Source: UBA4615 sp046046245
GTDB taxonomy: Bacteria > Pseudomonadota > Gammaproteobacteria > Burkholderiales > Burkholderiaceae_E
NCBI GenBank assembly: GCA_046046245.1
Contig: JBJOKE010000011.1
Coordinates: forward strand, 124,001 to 188,000
Direction: 5' to 3'
DNA: 64,000 nt
Shown here: one piece after another, positions 52,391 through 60,858 of the stretch
Numbering within the stretch: the first letter of the stretch is position 1
How the letters are laid out: each line of letters starts with the position of its first letter
The notes under the pieces: generated by a model
Told to the model about the DNA's origin: nothing
Databases searched by the model: none
Seen by the model: the letters and a program-made list of their open reading frames with translations, nothing else
Translations under genes and position numbers: made by a program

Positions 52391-53335
52391 TCAGCCCTCT
52401 TCCAGACTCGACACCACGTTGGTCAGCGTGGTCCGCCGCATGTCGCGCACCTCGGTCGAGCGGAACGGCCGGGCACGATGCATGGTCACGCGGTTGTCCC
52501 ACATGACGAGGTCCCAGGGCCGCCAGACGTGCTCGTAGACGAATCGGCGCTGAGTGGCGTGTTCGTTCAGATCGCGCAGGAATGCGCGCGCTTCGGGCGT
52601 CGGCCAGCCCTCGATCGAGCCGGCATGGCTCGACAGGTAGAGCGAGTACCGGCCGGTGTTCGGATGCCGGCGCACGAGTCGCTGGCGAACCGGCGCCCAC
52701 TTGAGGCGCTCGGCTTCCGTGAAATCGTCGAAACCGAGGAGGCCGCGCGAATAGAGCTGGCTGTGCAGGCAGACGAGATCCTGGATCTCGCTGCGCGTTT
52801 CGTCGTCGAGCGCGTCGTAGGCGGCGCGCATGTCGGCGAACTCGGTATTGCCACCGGCAGACGGGATCTGCCGCGCCGACAGCAGCGAGTACTTCGCCGG
52901 CACGGCCTTGAACGAGCTGTCGGAATGCCACAGGCGATTGCCCAATCCGAACAGGCGCGCCCGGTTGTCCCGCGGCAGGACCTCGCCGTGCTTGTCCAGG
53001 TTCGAGATGTCGTTCAGCTCCATCGCGAGCCGGCGGTCCTTCACCTCGCCGATGTCGCCGGTCGCGAGTTCGAGCGGCCCGAGCTGGCGACTGAACGCCA
53101 CCTGCTGCGCGTCGTCCAGACGCTGGTCGCGGAAGACCAGCACGCCGTAGCGATCGATCGCGGCGTGGATCGCATCGACCTCGTCCGCGCGAAGCGGTCG
53201 CGTCAGGTCGATGCCGTGCAGGATGGCCGCGAAGTCCGGCCGACCCGCCGGGTCGATGGGTTCGCTGCGCGGTTGCCGGTGTGGATCGGCAGGTGCCGAC
53301 GACACACTCGGTCCCTCGCCTGGATTGCTGGTCAT
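52391..53335 (-). CDS. TauD/TfdA family 2-oxoglutarate dioxygenase (copy 3)
   Basis: 314 residues from ATG at 53335 with GAGGAG upstream. The iron HxD is in LWHSDSSFKAVPAKYSLL, the distal histidine in VTMHRARPFRSTE, and an Arg pair follows in VRDMRRTTL. The HSDSSF form and SAGGNTEFADMRAAYDAL are closer to TfdA (2,4-D dioxygenase) and alpha-ketoglutarate-dependent 2,4-D type enzymes than the two copies at 31-38 kb. It stands alone with no neighbouring receptor or regulator. Confidence 0.9.
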   Translation of the reverse strand: MTSNPGEGPSVSSAPADPHRQPRSEPIDPAGRPDFAAILHGIDLTRPLRADEVDAIHAAIDRYGVLVFRDQRLDDAQQVAFSRQLGPLELATGDIGEVKDRRLAMELNDISNLDKHGEVLPRDNRARLFGLGNRLWHSDSSFKAVPAKYSLLSARQIPSAGGNTEFADMRAAYDALDDETRSEIQDLVCLHSQLYSRGLLGFDDFTEAERLKWAPVRQRLVRRHPNTGRYSLYLSSHAGSIEGWPTPEARAFLRDLNEHATQRRFVYEHVWRPWDLVMWDNRVTMHRARPFRSTEVRDMRRTTLTNVVSSLEEG

Positions 53336-54068
53336 CTCCCCGATCTCCTCGCTGGGCACAGGCGCGCGCCGCGCCGGCATCTCGCGGATGCTACCGGAGC
53401 CGCGCCGCAGGCGGGACGCGCGGGCGTGCGCTCGCGCTGATGCGGGAGATCGACCACAACGGCCCGAAAACCATGCTGGAGCCCGTGCGTCGCAGGCGCG
53501 GGCCAGGAGGATCCGTTCGCCAGGAATGACTTCCTGACAGGCCGAGCCACCTCCGGGGTACCGCCGGTCAGAGATCGAAGAGATCCTCGACCGGAGCCGA
53601 CCCCGATTCCTCCGATCGATCGCGATGGTGACCGAACGCCTTGGAGGACCCGCTACTCCGACACAAACGCCAACGGTGCCGACAATCCATCGGAAAGACT
53701 GGGCTCGGCGTGCTGAAGCGCCGTTCGTACCGTCAGGACGACCGTCACGGTGAAGCGGTCCAGCATTGGCGCTGGGTTTCCGAGCGATCGGCACGGGATG
53801 CACCGTTCGGGATCCACCCAGGACCATCGGGTCTTGCGAGGTCATCGAAGCACCGCATCCGCCCTGCTCTTTCGACCCTCCGACCAGCTTGCACCGTATC
53901 GTCATCGAACGAGCCAAGCCCTTGTCCGCGCTTGACACACAGGCGCGAGCAGTCGGGACAGTCGAAGGATGTCGTTCGCGTGCTTGCTGTCAGCGATCGT
54001 CCCATTGGAGCCATTCCGTGATCCGGGGATCGGCGCTGTGCGGATGGGTGTAGCACCGCTCCAGTCGT
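53336..54068. other. Gene-free region of 733 bases
   Basis: No supportable gene on either strand. Several frames of 60-126 codons cross it but have no recognisable motif and a biased composition. Base composition looks slightly less GC-rich around 53650-54030 than the neighbours. No repeat or att-like sequence was found. Confidence 0.5.
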
Positions 54069-55118
54069 TCACTCGAGGGTGATGCCCGCCTCCTGGACGG
54101 TCTTGCGCCACAGGTCGGACTCCGACTGCAGGCGCGCCATGAACGCCTGCGGCGAGGTGACGCCGCTCACCTCGAGACCCTTGTTGCGCAGGTCCTCGGC
54201 CACCGCCGGCATCGCCAGCACCGCATCGACCTGCGAGTGCAGGAACGCCAGGACCTCCGCCGGCGTGGCGGCCGGCGCGAAAAGCATGTTCCAGGCGCGA
54301 ATCGTGAGGTCGGGCAGGCCCAGCTCGGCGAGGGTGGGCACGTCGGGCAGCTGCGCGATGCGGGACGGCTCCGGCACCGCGATCGCCTTGACCCGCCCGC
54401 CGCGGATCATCGGGGTGGCCGAGGCCACCGCATCGAACATCAGGTCCACCTGCTGGCCCGCCAGGTCGGTCAGCGCCGCGACCGAGCCGCGGTACGGGAC
54501 CATCGTCATCGGCGCGCCGGTGCGCAGGCGCAGCAGCTCTCCGCCCACGTGCGACAGCGTACCGGCGCCGGGCGAGGCCATCCGGATCGGCGTGGCGCTG
54601 CGCTTGGCGTCGGCCAGGACGGTGGCGAACGCCGGCAGGTCGGGGCGCCCCACCAGCACCACCCGCGAGTCGATCGGGCGGCCCAGCGGCGCCAGGTCGC
54701 GAGCCGGGTCGTAGCCGGCGTTCTTGTAGACCCACGGGTTGACCGTGAGGAAGGCCGCGCCCAGCAGCAGGTGGTAGCCGTCGGCCGGTCCGCGGGTCAC
54801 GGTGGTGGTGGCGATGTTGCCGGTGGCGCCCGGCCGGTTGTCCACGACCACCGGTTGGCCGATCCGTTCGGCCAGCTTGGCCGCGATCAGCCGCGCCGAC
54901 GTGTCGGACGCACCGCCCGGCGGGAACGGCACCACCAGGCGCAGCGGGCGGCCGGGGAACCCGCCTGGGCCGCCCGTCGACTGCGCCCGCGCGGTGCCGG
55001 CCGTCGCCACCGCGAGCAGGCCGGCGAGCACGCGACGCCGCCGGGCGCGCGCGGGACCCGATCCGGACGAGCCGGCCGACGAGATCGAGTTCGAGACGCC
55101 TGCATGGGGTTCGGTCAT
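54069..55118 (-). CDS. Bug-family tripartite tricarboxylate transporter receptor (D)
   Basis: 349 residues; the N-terminus has a Tat-like signal (ARRRRVLAGLLAVATAG). Bug motifs FPGRPLRLVVPFPPGGASD, VVDNRPGATGNIA and PADGYHLLLGA are clear. Its ATG overlaps the marR stop by four bases. As part of the sulfatase operon it may capture a sulfated organic acid or the product of desulfation (inference). Confidence 0.9.
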   Translation of the reverse strand: MTEPHAGVSNSISSAGSSGSGPARARRRRVLAGLLAVATAGTARAQSTGGPGGFPGRPLRLVVPFPPGGASDTSARLIAAKLAERIGQPVVVDNRPGATGNIATTTVTRGPADGYHLLLGAAFLTVNPWVYKNAGYDPARDLAPLGRPIDSRVVLVGRPDLPAFATVLADAKRSATPIRMASPGAGTLSHVGGELLRLRTGAPMTMVPYRGSVAALTDLAGQQVDLMFDAVASATPMIRGGRVKAIAVPEPSRIAQLPDVPTLAELGLPDLTIRAWNMLFAPAATPAEVLAFLHSQVDAVLAMPAVAEDLRNKGLEVSGVTSPQAFMARLQSESDLWRKTVQEAGITLE

Positions 55119-55726
55119 CGGGGTTCTCCTGGACGGATGACCGCCCGGGCGCGTCTGGATGGGCTGCGGGTGGGAGCGGTGGCTGATGCCGGCAGGCGGC
55201 GCGGCCTCGAAGCCCGCGCCTCGGGCTCGGCCGGCGAGGGCTCGGCGAAAGCCACGCCGGCCTCGCGCCGGCGCCAGTCCGTGAGGCGCCGGATCAGTTC
55301 GTCGAGCCGGCGGATCAGCAGCGCCTCCTCGACGGGGTTCAGCCGGAACGCATCGGTGCAGGCGGCCTCGATCGACTCGGTGAGCACGGCGAACGCCCGC
55401 CGCCCCTTCGGCGTGATCTCGATGCGGGCGATCCGCCGGTCGGTCGGGTTGCGCGCGTTGCGCACCAGGCCGCGCTCGTGCATCGCGGCGATCGATCGGC
55501 TGAGCGAGGACTGGGGCAGGTGCGTGAAGGCCACCACCTCGTTCAGCGTGCAGGAGCCCTTCGTGACCAGGCACAGGAAGACCCGCCACTGGGCGATCGT
55601 GACGCCGCCGCGGGCGAGCGTGACTTCGAGCAGCCGCTGGGTCAGGGCCGACAGCGCCGACAGCCGGTACGGCAGGAAGCTCGAGAGGTCGAACCCCGGG
55701 CCGGGCGTGGCGGTGTCGGTGGCCAT
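55115..55726 (-). CDS. MarR-family transcription regulator
   Basis: 203 residues. Winged-helix with QWRVFLCLVTKGSCTLNEVV, the recognition helix SSLSRSIAAMHERGLV and the wing DRRIARIEITPKGR. The C-terminal 50 residues are Pro/Ser/Arg-rich. It lies between the sulfatase (6-base gap) and the receptor (four-base overlap) and is the probable regulator of both this operon and the divergent FGE gene. Confidence 0.88.
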   Translation of the reverse strand: MATDTATPGPGFDLSSFLPYRLSALSALTQRLLEVTLARGGVTIAQWRVFLCLVTKGSCTLNEVVAFTHLPQSSLSRSIAAMHERGLVRNARNPTDRRIARIEITPKGRRAFAVLTESIEAACTDAFRLNPVEEALLIRRLDELIRRLTDWRRREAGVAFAEPSPAEPEARASRPRRLPASATAPTRSPSRRARAVIRPGEPR

Positions 55727-55732
55727 CGGCCG

Positions 55733-57142
55733 CTACTTGAGCAGGAAGACCGGGGAGACGTTGGTCCAGCCGCGCGGCGGCAGGGTCTTGTCCCACGCGG
55801 TGTAGCGCGCGAGCAGGTCCTGGAAGATCTCGGGATGGTCGGCCGAGCGGTCGTGCGCCTCGGCGGGATCGGTCTCCAGGTCGTGCAGCCGGGCCACCTT
55901 CTGGCGTCGATCCAGGTAGAGCTTCCAGCGCCCCACCCGCACCGCCGAGAACTCCGAGAGCTTCCAGAACAGGGCGTCGTGCGGCGCGCCCGGCTCCTCG
56001 CCCTTCAGGTACGGCAGCAGGTCCACGCCGTCGAGCGGCAACGAGGCGCCGGTGGGCACCCCGCAGGCGGCCGCCGCGGTGGGCAGGATGTCGAGCGTGC
56101 TCACCGGCTCGTTGTAGACCTGGCCGGCCGGGATGCGCCCCGGCCACTTCATCATGAACGGCATGCGGATGCCGCCTTCCCAGGTGGTGAACTTGCCGCC
56201 CGAGAACGGCCCGTTGCTGCCCGGCCGGCTCGTCGAATTGCCGTTGTCGCTGACGAAGACCACGAGCGTGTCGTTCTCCAGCCCGGCCGCTCGCAGCGCC
56301 TCCAGCACCGAGCCCACCACCTCGTCCTGCGCCAGCAGCATCGCGTTGTAGCCGCGCTTGGCGATGTTGGCGATCGAGCCGCGCAGCTTGTCGAAGTAGC
56401 GGGCCGGCACCTGCAGCGGCGGCACCGGCGAGTTCATCGCGAAGTAGAGCAGGAAGGGCTCGTTGCGGTGCCGCTCGATGAAGTTCAGCGCCTGGTCGCG
56501 GAAGAAGAACATCAGGTACTCGTCGACCTCGATGATCTCGCCGTTGCGGCGCACCGCGTTCAGGCCTTCCCGGCTCCAGGCGACGTCCTTCACCTCATCG
56601 TGGAAGTCGACCTTGATGCTGACCAGCTCCGGGTCGTCGAGCCGGGTGGACTGCAGGCTGGTGTTCCCGTAGAAGACCACCGACTCCTCGAAGCCCTTGC
56701 TCTTGGGCAGGAACTGCGGCGCGTGGCCGAGGTGCCACTTGCCGAACACGCCGGTGCGGTACCCCTGGGCAAGGAAGAGCTCGCCGATCAGCTTCTCGGT
56801 GGCCGGGATGCCGCGGCGCAGGAACTCGGCCTCGCCCTGCAGCGGCGCCAGCGAGCCGTCTTCCTCGAGGATCTCGCGCCGCTCGGGGAAGGCCCCCGAC
56901 GACACCTGCTGCTCGAACCCGAAGCGCTGCTGGTAGCGGCCCGTGACCAGCCCCGCGCGCGCCGGGCTGCACAGCGGCGCCGACGTGTAGCCCGAGGTGA
57001 AGCGGACGCCGTCGCGTCCGATGCTGTCCATGTGGCGGGTCTCGATCAGGGCGTTCCCGTACGAGGACAGGTCGCCGTAGCCCATGTCGTCGGCCAGGAT
57101 GATCACGACGTTCGGGCGGCGAGTGGGGTGGGCGCTCGTCAT
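55733..57142 (-). CDS. Sulfatase (arylsulfatase type), Cys-type formylglycine enzyme
   Basis: 469 residues; hydrolyses sulfate esters. The metal site DDMGYGD is near the N-terminus, and PLCSPARAGLVTGRY has the C-x-P-x-R signature in which Cys becomes formylglycine. Further ligands are KWHLGH and VFVSDNGNS. There is no signal peptide (MTSAHPTRRPNVVIILADD), so it probably works in the cytoplasm, in step with the FGE gene next door. It starts the sulfatase-marR-receptor operon. Confidence 0.93.
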   Translation of the reverse strand: MTSAHPTRRPNVVIILADDMGYGDLSSYGNALIETRHMDSIGRDGVRFTSGYTSAPLCSPARAGLVTGRYQQRFGFEQQVSSGAFPERREILEEDGSLAPLQGEAEFLRRGIPATEKLIGELFLAQGYRTGVFGKWHLGHAPQFLPKSKGFEESVVFYGNTSLQSTRLDDPELVSIKVDFHDEVKDVAWSREGLNAVRRNGEIIEVDEYLMFFFRDQALNFIERHRNEPFLLYFAMNSPVPPLQVPARYFDKLRGSIANIAKRGYNAMLLAQDEVVGSVLEALRAAGLENDTLVVFVSDNGNSTSRPGSNGPFSGGKFTTWEGGIRMPFMMKWPGRIPAGQVYNEPVSTLDILPTAAAACGVPTGASLPLDGVDLLPYLKGEEPGAPHDALFWKLSEFSAVRVGRWKLYLDRRQKVARLHDLETDPAEAHDRSADHPEIFQDLLARYTAWDKTLPPRGWTNVSPVFLLK

Positions 57143-57201
57143 GGTCTCCTGCGGCCTCTCGTGTGCTGGTGGTACTGCGCGGGAATGTTATCGTATCCAG
57201 A

Positions 57202-57211
57202 TGCATATGCA
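57202..57211. promoter_or_regulatory. Palindrome in the sulfatase-FGE divergent promoter region
   Basis: A perfect ten-base palindrome TGCATATGCA in an AT-rich island within the 81-base gap between the divergent starts. It is a plausible operator for the MarR protein encoded next door; no -10/-35 pair was firmly identified. Confidence 0.4.
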
Positions 57212-57223
57212 ATCGGATTCGCC

Positions 57224-58087
57224 ATGACCTCGGACACCGGCATCGGCATGGTCCCGATCGAGGGCGGCACCTTCACCATGGGCTCGGCGCGGTACTACCC
57301 CGAAGAGCGGCCGCCGCGTGCGGTACGCGTGGAGCCCTTCCTGATCGACGAGACTCCGGTGACCAACGCGCAGTTCGCGCGCTTCGTGGCGCAGACCGGC
57401 CACGTCACGCTCGCCGAGCGGCCGGCGCAAGGGCTGCCGGCCGGCGGCTCCGCCGTGTTCCGGCCCACCGACGGGCCGGTGGACCTGTCGGATCCGGCCC
57501 GGTGGTGGGCGTTCGTGCAAGGCGCCTGCTGGCGGCATCCGCAGGGCCCCGGCAGCGACCTCGCCGGGCTCGACGAGCATCCGGTGGTGCACGTGGCCTG
57601 GACCGACGCAGCGGCCTTCGCCGCCTGGGCCGGCAAGCGGCTGCCCACCGAGGCCGAGTGGGAGTTCGCCGCGCGCGGCGGGCTCGAGGGCGCCGAGTTC
57701 GCATGGGGCAACCGGCTGTCGCCCGACGGCCTGGTGCTGGCCAACACCTGGCAGGGACCGTTCCCGCACGCCAACTCGCTCGCCGACGGGTGGGCGCGTA
57801 CCTCGCCGGTTCGCACCTTCCCCGGCAACGGCTACGGGCTGTTCGACGTGATCGGCAACGTCTGGGAATGGACGGCCGACGAGTGGTCGCTGCCGTCGCG
57901 CACCGATGCGCCGGCACGAGGCTGCTGCGCGGCGCGCACGGTCGGCGAAGTGCCGGTGAAGGTGATCAAGGGCGGCTCGTACCTGTGCGCGCCCGAGTAC
58001 TGCCAGCGCTATCGCCCGGCCGCGCGCCATCCTCAGGCCATCGACTCGCCCACCGGTCACATCGGGTTCCGCTGCGCGGCGTCGTGA
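57224..58087 (+). CDS. Formylglycine-generating enzyme (SUMF1/FGE family)
   Basis: 287 residues; oxidises the sulfatase active-site cysteine to formylglycine. The SUMF fold is seen as PIEGGTFTMGS, HPVVHVAWTDAAAFAAWAGKRLPTEAEWE and VWEWTADEW. The two copper-binding catalytic cysteines are present in SYLCAPEYCQRYRPAAR. It is divergent from the sulfatase and should be its dedicated activator. The ATG at 57224 is used because it opens the conserved fold. Confidence 0.94.
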   Translation: MTSDTGIGMVPIEGGTFTMGSARYYPEERPPRAVRVEPFLIDETPVTNAQFARFVAQTGHVTLAERPAQGLPAGGSAVFRPTDGPVDLSDPARWWAFVQGACWRHPQGPGSDLAGLDEHPVVHVAWTDAAAFAAWAGKRLPTEAEWEFAARGGLEGAEFAWGNRLSPDGLVLANTWQGPFPHANSLADGWARTSPVRTFPGNGYGLFDVIGNVWEWTADEWSLPSRTDAPARGCCAARTVGEVPVKVIKGGSYLCAPEYCQRYRPAARHPQAIDSPTGHIGFRCAAS

Positions 58088-58178
58088 GCGGCCGGCGGGA
58101 TGGCCGGGACCACGGCGGACTCCGTCGAGCCGAACGACCCGCCACCGTCCGGAGCCGGCGTCCATCCACCCGGAGCGG

Positions 58179-58380
58179 GTGTTGCTCGAACGGCCGAAGC
58201 TCGAGAAGGAGGGGGCCGAGCTGCGGATCCGCAGGGAGGGCGACGGCCTCATGCTGACCCCGGTTCGCAGGCACCAGCGCCGCGAGCTCCTGAACGCGTG
58301 GGCTCCGATGGACGACTCGCTGCCCGAACCCGAGGGCCTGCCGCACCAGCCACGGGATCCGCCATGCGGGCTGCTTCGTC
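58179..58380 (+). pseudogene. VapB-type antitoxin remnant
   Basis: About 60 residues resemble the C-terminal half of VapB-like (SpoVT/AbrB-fold) antitoxins: GAELRIRREGDGLMLTPVRR, then LLNAWAPMDDSLPEP and LPHQPRDPP. The N-terminal AbrB DNA-binding half is missing, the frame continues into Arg/Pro-rich sequence, and no vapC toxin gene follows. Judged a decayed fragment in a 477-base gap between convergent operons. Confidence 0.5.
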
Positions 58381-58564
58381 CCGCATGCCCGACGCGAACC
58401 AGGAAGTTGAAGCGCCCTCCCCCTGGCCCGGCGCAAGCGGCAGGTCGGATGCACGGCGGCTGCACGAGAAGCGCCCCCCGCTGATAGGGCGGCGCGCGGG
58501 CCGAGTCCGCAGCGCCGGCCGACCGGGTCACGGCGCAGCGGCGGCCGCGCCGTCCTCGGCGCGA
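58381..58564. other. Rest of the gap between FGE and the thiolase-like gene
   Basis: Together with 58088-58178 this holds no other gene; frames are GC-rich and uninformative. Confidence 0.4.
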
Positions 58565-59686
58565 TCAGTCGCGCACCAGCACCTGCACGACGCAGACCGA
58601 TCCAGCCCCCAGCAGGTGGCACATGCCGACGCGGTCGCCGCCGCGCAGCCGACGCACCGTCTCGTGGATCTGCGCGAGGCCGGTGGGCGCGCCCGGATGC
58701 CCGCGGGCGAGCAGACCGCCGTCGGTGGAGAACTCGGGCAGGCCGAAGCGGCGCCGCGAGTCGGGTCCGAACGCGCCGCGGTCCACCAGGGTCTCGGCCT
58801 CGCCCGGGCCGCAGAAGCCGAGCAGCTCGTAGTAGAGGAGCTCCTCGATCGCGAACGCGTCGTGCACCTGCACGACGTCGACCTCGCGCGGCGCGAGCCC
58901 CGCCTGCGACAGCGCGCGCGAGACGGTGGTGCGCGACAGCTCGGGCGGACCGACGATCGCACCCTCGAGGATCAGGTCGGGCGACCAGGCGTCGCTGCCG
59001 CAGGCGCTCGCGGCGAGGCGCACGCGCGGGTGCGCGGCGTCCGCGGGCCAGTCCGGGCCGGCGCACAGCACGGCCGCAGCCGCACCCTCGCCCCACGGCG
59101 TGCACATCATCGAGGTGAACGGGTCGGCGACGGTGCGGCTCGCGAGCACGCGCTCGATCGTAACCGGCTCGGGCGCGCGACGCGCGGCGAACGGGTTGGC
59201 GCGCGCGTAGTTCCAGTTCTTCGCGGCGATCGCGGCGAGCTGCTCGCGCGTGGTGCCCTGCTCGTGCATCCGGCGCTTCGCCCACAGCGCGAACGAGACC
59301 ACCGGCGGGAAGTTGCCCTCGCCGATGATGATCTCCTCGACCGGGACGGCGCGCTGCGGGGAATCGACTCCGATCACCAGCACACGCCGCGCGTCGCCGG
59401 CCAGGATCGCCTGCCGTGCGGCGTGGACCGCGGCCAGGCCGGTGGCGGACGCGTTGGTGACGTGGTCGACCGGCACGCCGGTCAGGCCCAGGTCCTTGGC
59501 CAGGTAGATGCCGCGCGGCGTCAGCGGGTGGGCGGCGCCGACGACGACCGCGTCGATGTCCGAGTAGGCGAGCCGCGCATCGGCCAGTGCCGCGAGGGCC
59601 GCCTCGCGCGCGAGCGGCAGCGCCTTGCCCGGGCCGTGGTTGGCGAACGGCGTCATGCCAACGCCGGCGACGAGGACCTCACGCAT
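58565..59686 (-). CDS. Thiolase-like lipid-transfer family protein (Ltp2/SCP2 type) with catalytic cysteine replaced
   Basis: 373 residues of the thiolase fold. Where classical SCP2-thiolases have an active cysteine (N-A-C-A-S-G), the sequence reads HVTNASATGLAAVHAAR, so the position is Ser. The His motif HDAFAIEELLYYELLGF and the loop ARGHPGAPTGLAQIHE remain. Cys-less relatives such as Ltp2 act as aldolases together with a DUF35 partner; a DUF35-like gene overlaps its start. It may therefore cleave a carbon-carbon bond of a CoA ester rather than thiolyse it (inference). Confidence 0.82.
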   Translation of the reverse strand: MREVLVAGVGMTPFANHGPGKALPLAREAALAALADARLAYSDIDAVVVGAAHPLTPRGIYLAKDLGLTGVPVDHVTNASATGLAAVHAARQAILAGDARRVLVIGVDSPQRAVPVEEIIIGEGNFPPVVSFALWAKRRMHEQGTTREQLAAIAAKNWNYARANPFAARRAPEPVTIERVLASRTVADPFTSMMCTPWGEGAAAAVLCAGPDWPADAAHPRVRLAASACGSDAWSPDLILEGAIVGPPELSRTTVSRALSQAGLAPREVDVVQVHDAFAIEELLYYELLGFCGPGEAETLVDRGAFGPDSRRRFGLPEFSTDGGLLARGHPGAPTGLAQIHETVRRLRGGDRVGMCHLLGAGSVCVVQVLVRD

Positions 59687-59972
59687 GGCCGAACCTCGGT
59701 CGTCCGTCGGCGGTCGCTCCGGTGGCGACCACGCGCTCGCCGATCCGCCCGGTGCCGGGCTCGAGCAGCGCGAGCACGCGCGCGCCGCAGCCCAGGTCGA
59801 CGATGCCGTAGCACTCGCCGCCGAAGGTGGTCGCGGCGTAGAGCGTGCCCTCGGCCGCGACCTCGTCCGGCACCGCGGCGCGCAGCGAGCCGTCAGCGAC
59901 CAGTTGCCTCGGCGGCACGTAGACCTGCCCGGTGGCGGGATCGCGCGAGGCCTTCATCGTCAGGATGCCCAC
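59679..59972 (-). CDS. DUF35-like OB-fold protein, partner of the thiolase-like enzyme
   Basis: 97 residues from GTG at 59972 (an ATG five codons in is possible). It has the OB-fold strand pattern of DUF35 (GQVYVPPRQLV, EGTLYAATTF, ARVLALLEPGTGRIGERVVA) but lacks the N-terminal zinc-ribbon cysteines; only two isolated cysteines are present. It overlaps the thiolase-like gene by eight bases. The pair is divergent from a TetR regulator. Confidence 0.75.
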   Translation of the reverse strand: MGILTMKASRDPATGQVYVPPRQLVADGSLRAAVPDEVAAEGTLYAATTFGGECYGIVDLGCGARVLALLEPGTGRIGERVVATGATADGRPRFGHA

Positions 59973-60048
59973 GGGCGGCCCTTCTCGTCGGAACGTGTCG
60001 TCTCGGTCATGGCAGTCTGCGCGCGGCGCGATATCGGGATGAACATGA

Positions 60049-60062
60049 ATTCGGATTCGAAT
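60049..60062. promoter_or_regulatory. Inverted repeat between the DUF35 and TetR genes, candidate TetR operator
   Basis: ATTCG and CGAAT arms around four bases, in an AT-rich island of the 172-base divergent gap. Placement fits autorepression and control of the thiolase-like pair. Untested. Confidence 0.4.
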
Positions 60063-60144
60063 ATGCTTCGGGGGACACCGGCCGTCAAGGCACGGGCGCC
60101 GTCGGGGTGCCCTGTGCTACCCTCGGCCGCGACCCGGCAGATCG

Positions 60145-60858
60145 ATGATGAGCGGCTTGGAGAAGCGGAAGACGACGGCGAGTCCGGGGCGCAAGGCCGA
60201 GGCGACTCGCCAGGCGCTGCTCGACGCGGCGCGCGTGGTCATCGCGCGAGACGGCTGCGCGAACGCGCGCATCGTCGACATCGCGCGACAGGCGGGCCGA
60301 TCGGTGGGGGTCTTCTACACCTACTTCGACGACAAGGCCGCCCTGTTCGCGGCGCTGCTCGAGGCGTTCCACGCCGACACGATCCAGCTGACTCCGGCGC
60401 CGGCCGCCTACGAGGAGAACACCGCGGCGGCGGTGCGCGCGGCCCTGGCGGGCTTCTGGTCCACTTACCGACGATACCACCCTGAGATGCTCGGGCTGCT
60501 CGAGACTGGGATCGCCGACGCGGCGGTGCTCGAGGTCTGGCGCAAGATGCGCAGGCGCGGCATCCGGCGGTTCGCGTTCCGGATCCTCAAGCAGCAGGAG
60601 AAGGGGCGCTGCGCCGGGCTCGACCCTGAACTCGCCGCCTCGGCGCTCCACGGCATGCTCGAGTTCACCTGCTTCAACTGGCACTCGCGCAGGCTGGACT
60701 TCCCGGACGCCACGATCTCCGACGAGCGGGCGGTCGACACGCTGTACCGGCTGGTGGCACGCGTGCTCGAGCTCGACGACTCGCCGCCGCCGACCCGGGG
60801 GGCAGCCGCGCCCGCCGCGCGGCCCCGTGCGCGCCGCAGGCCGGCTACTGGGGCTTGA
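60145..60858 (+). CDS. TetR-family transcription regulator
   Basis: 237 residues. The helix-turn-helix is at about 15-65 (ATRQALLDAARVVIARDG; VDIARQAGRSVGVFYTYFDDK), with an all-helical ligand domain after. ATG at 60145 or 60148. The C-terminal 20 residues are Ala/Arg/Pro-rich. The end overlaps the convergent receptor gene by 14 bases. It probably controls the CoA-ester genes on either side. Confidence 0.9.
   Translation: MMSGLEKRKTTASPGRKAEATRQALLDAARVVIARDGCANARIVDIARQAGRSVGVFYTYFDDKAALFAALLEAFHADTIQLTPAPAAYEENTAAAVRAALAGFWSTYRRYHPEMLGLLETGIADAAVLEVWRKMRRRGIRRFAFRILKQQEKGRCAGLDPELAASALHGMLEFTCFNWHSRRLDFPDATISDERAVDTLYRLVARVLELDDSPPPTRGAAAPAARPRARRRPATGA

Noticed and set aside
53336..54068. 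Possible insertion-sequence relic in the gene-free stretch
   Set aside because: No terminal inverted repeats, target duplication or transposase motif (DDE) found on either strand.
55478..57223. In-frame upstream extension of the FGE gene across the sulfatase
   Set aside because: It is antisense to the sulfatase and marR and has no coding features; the FGE fold begins right after the ATG at 57224.
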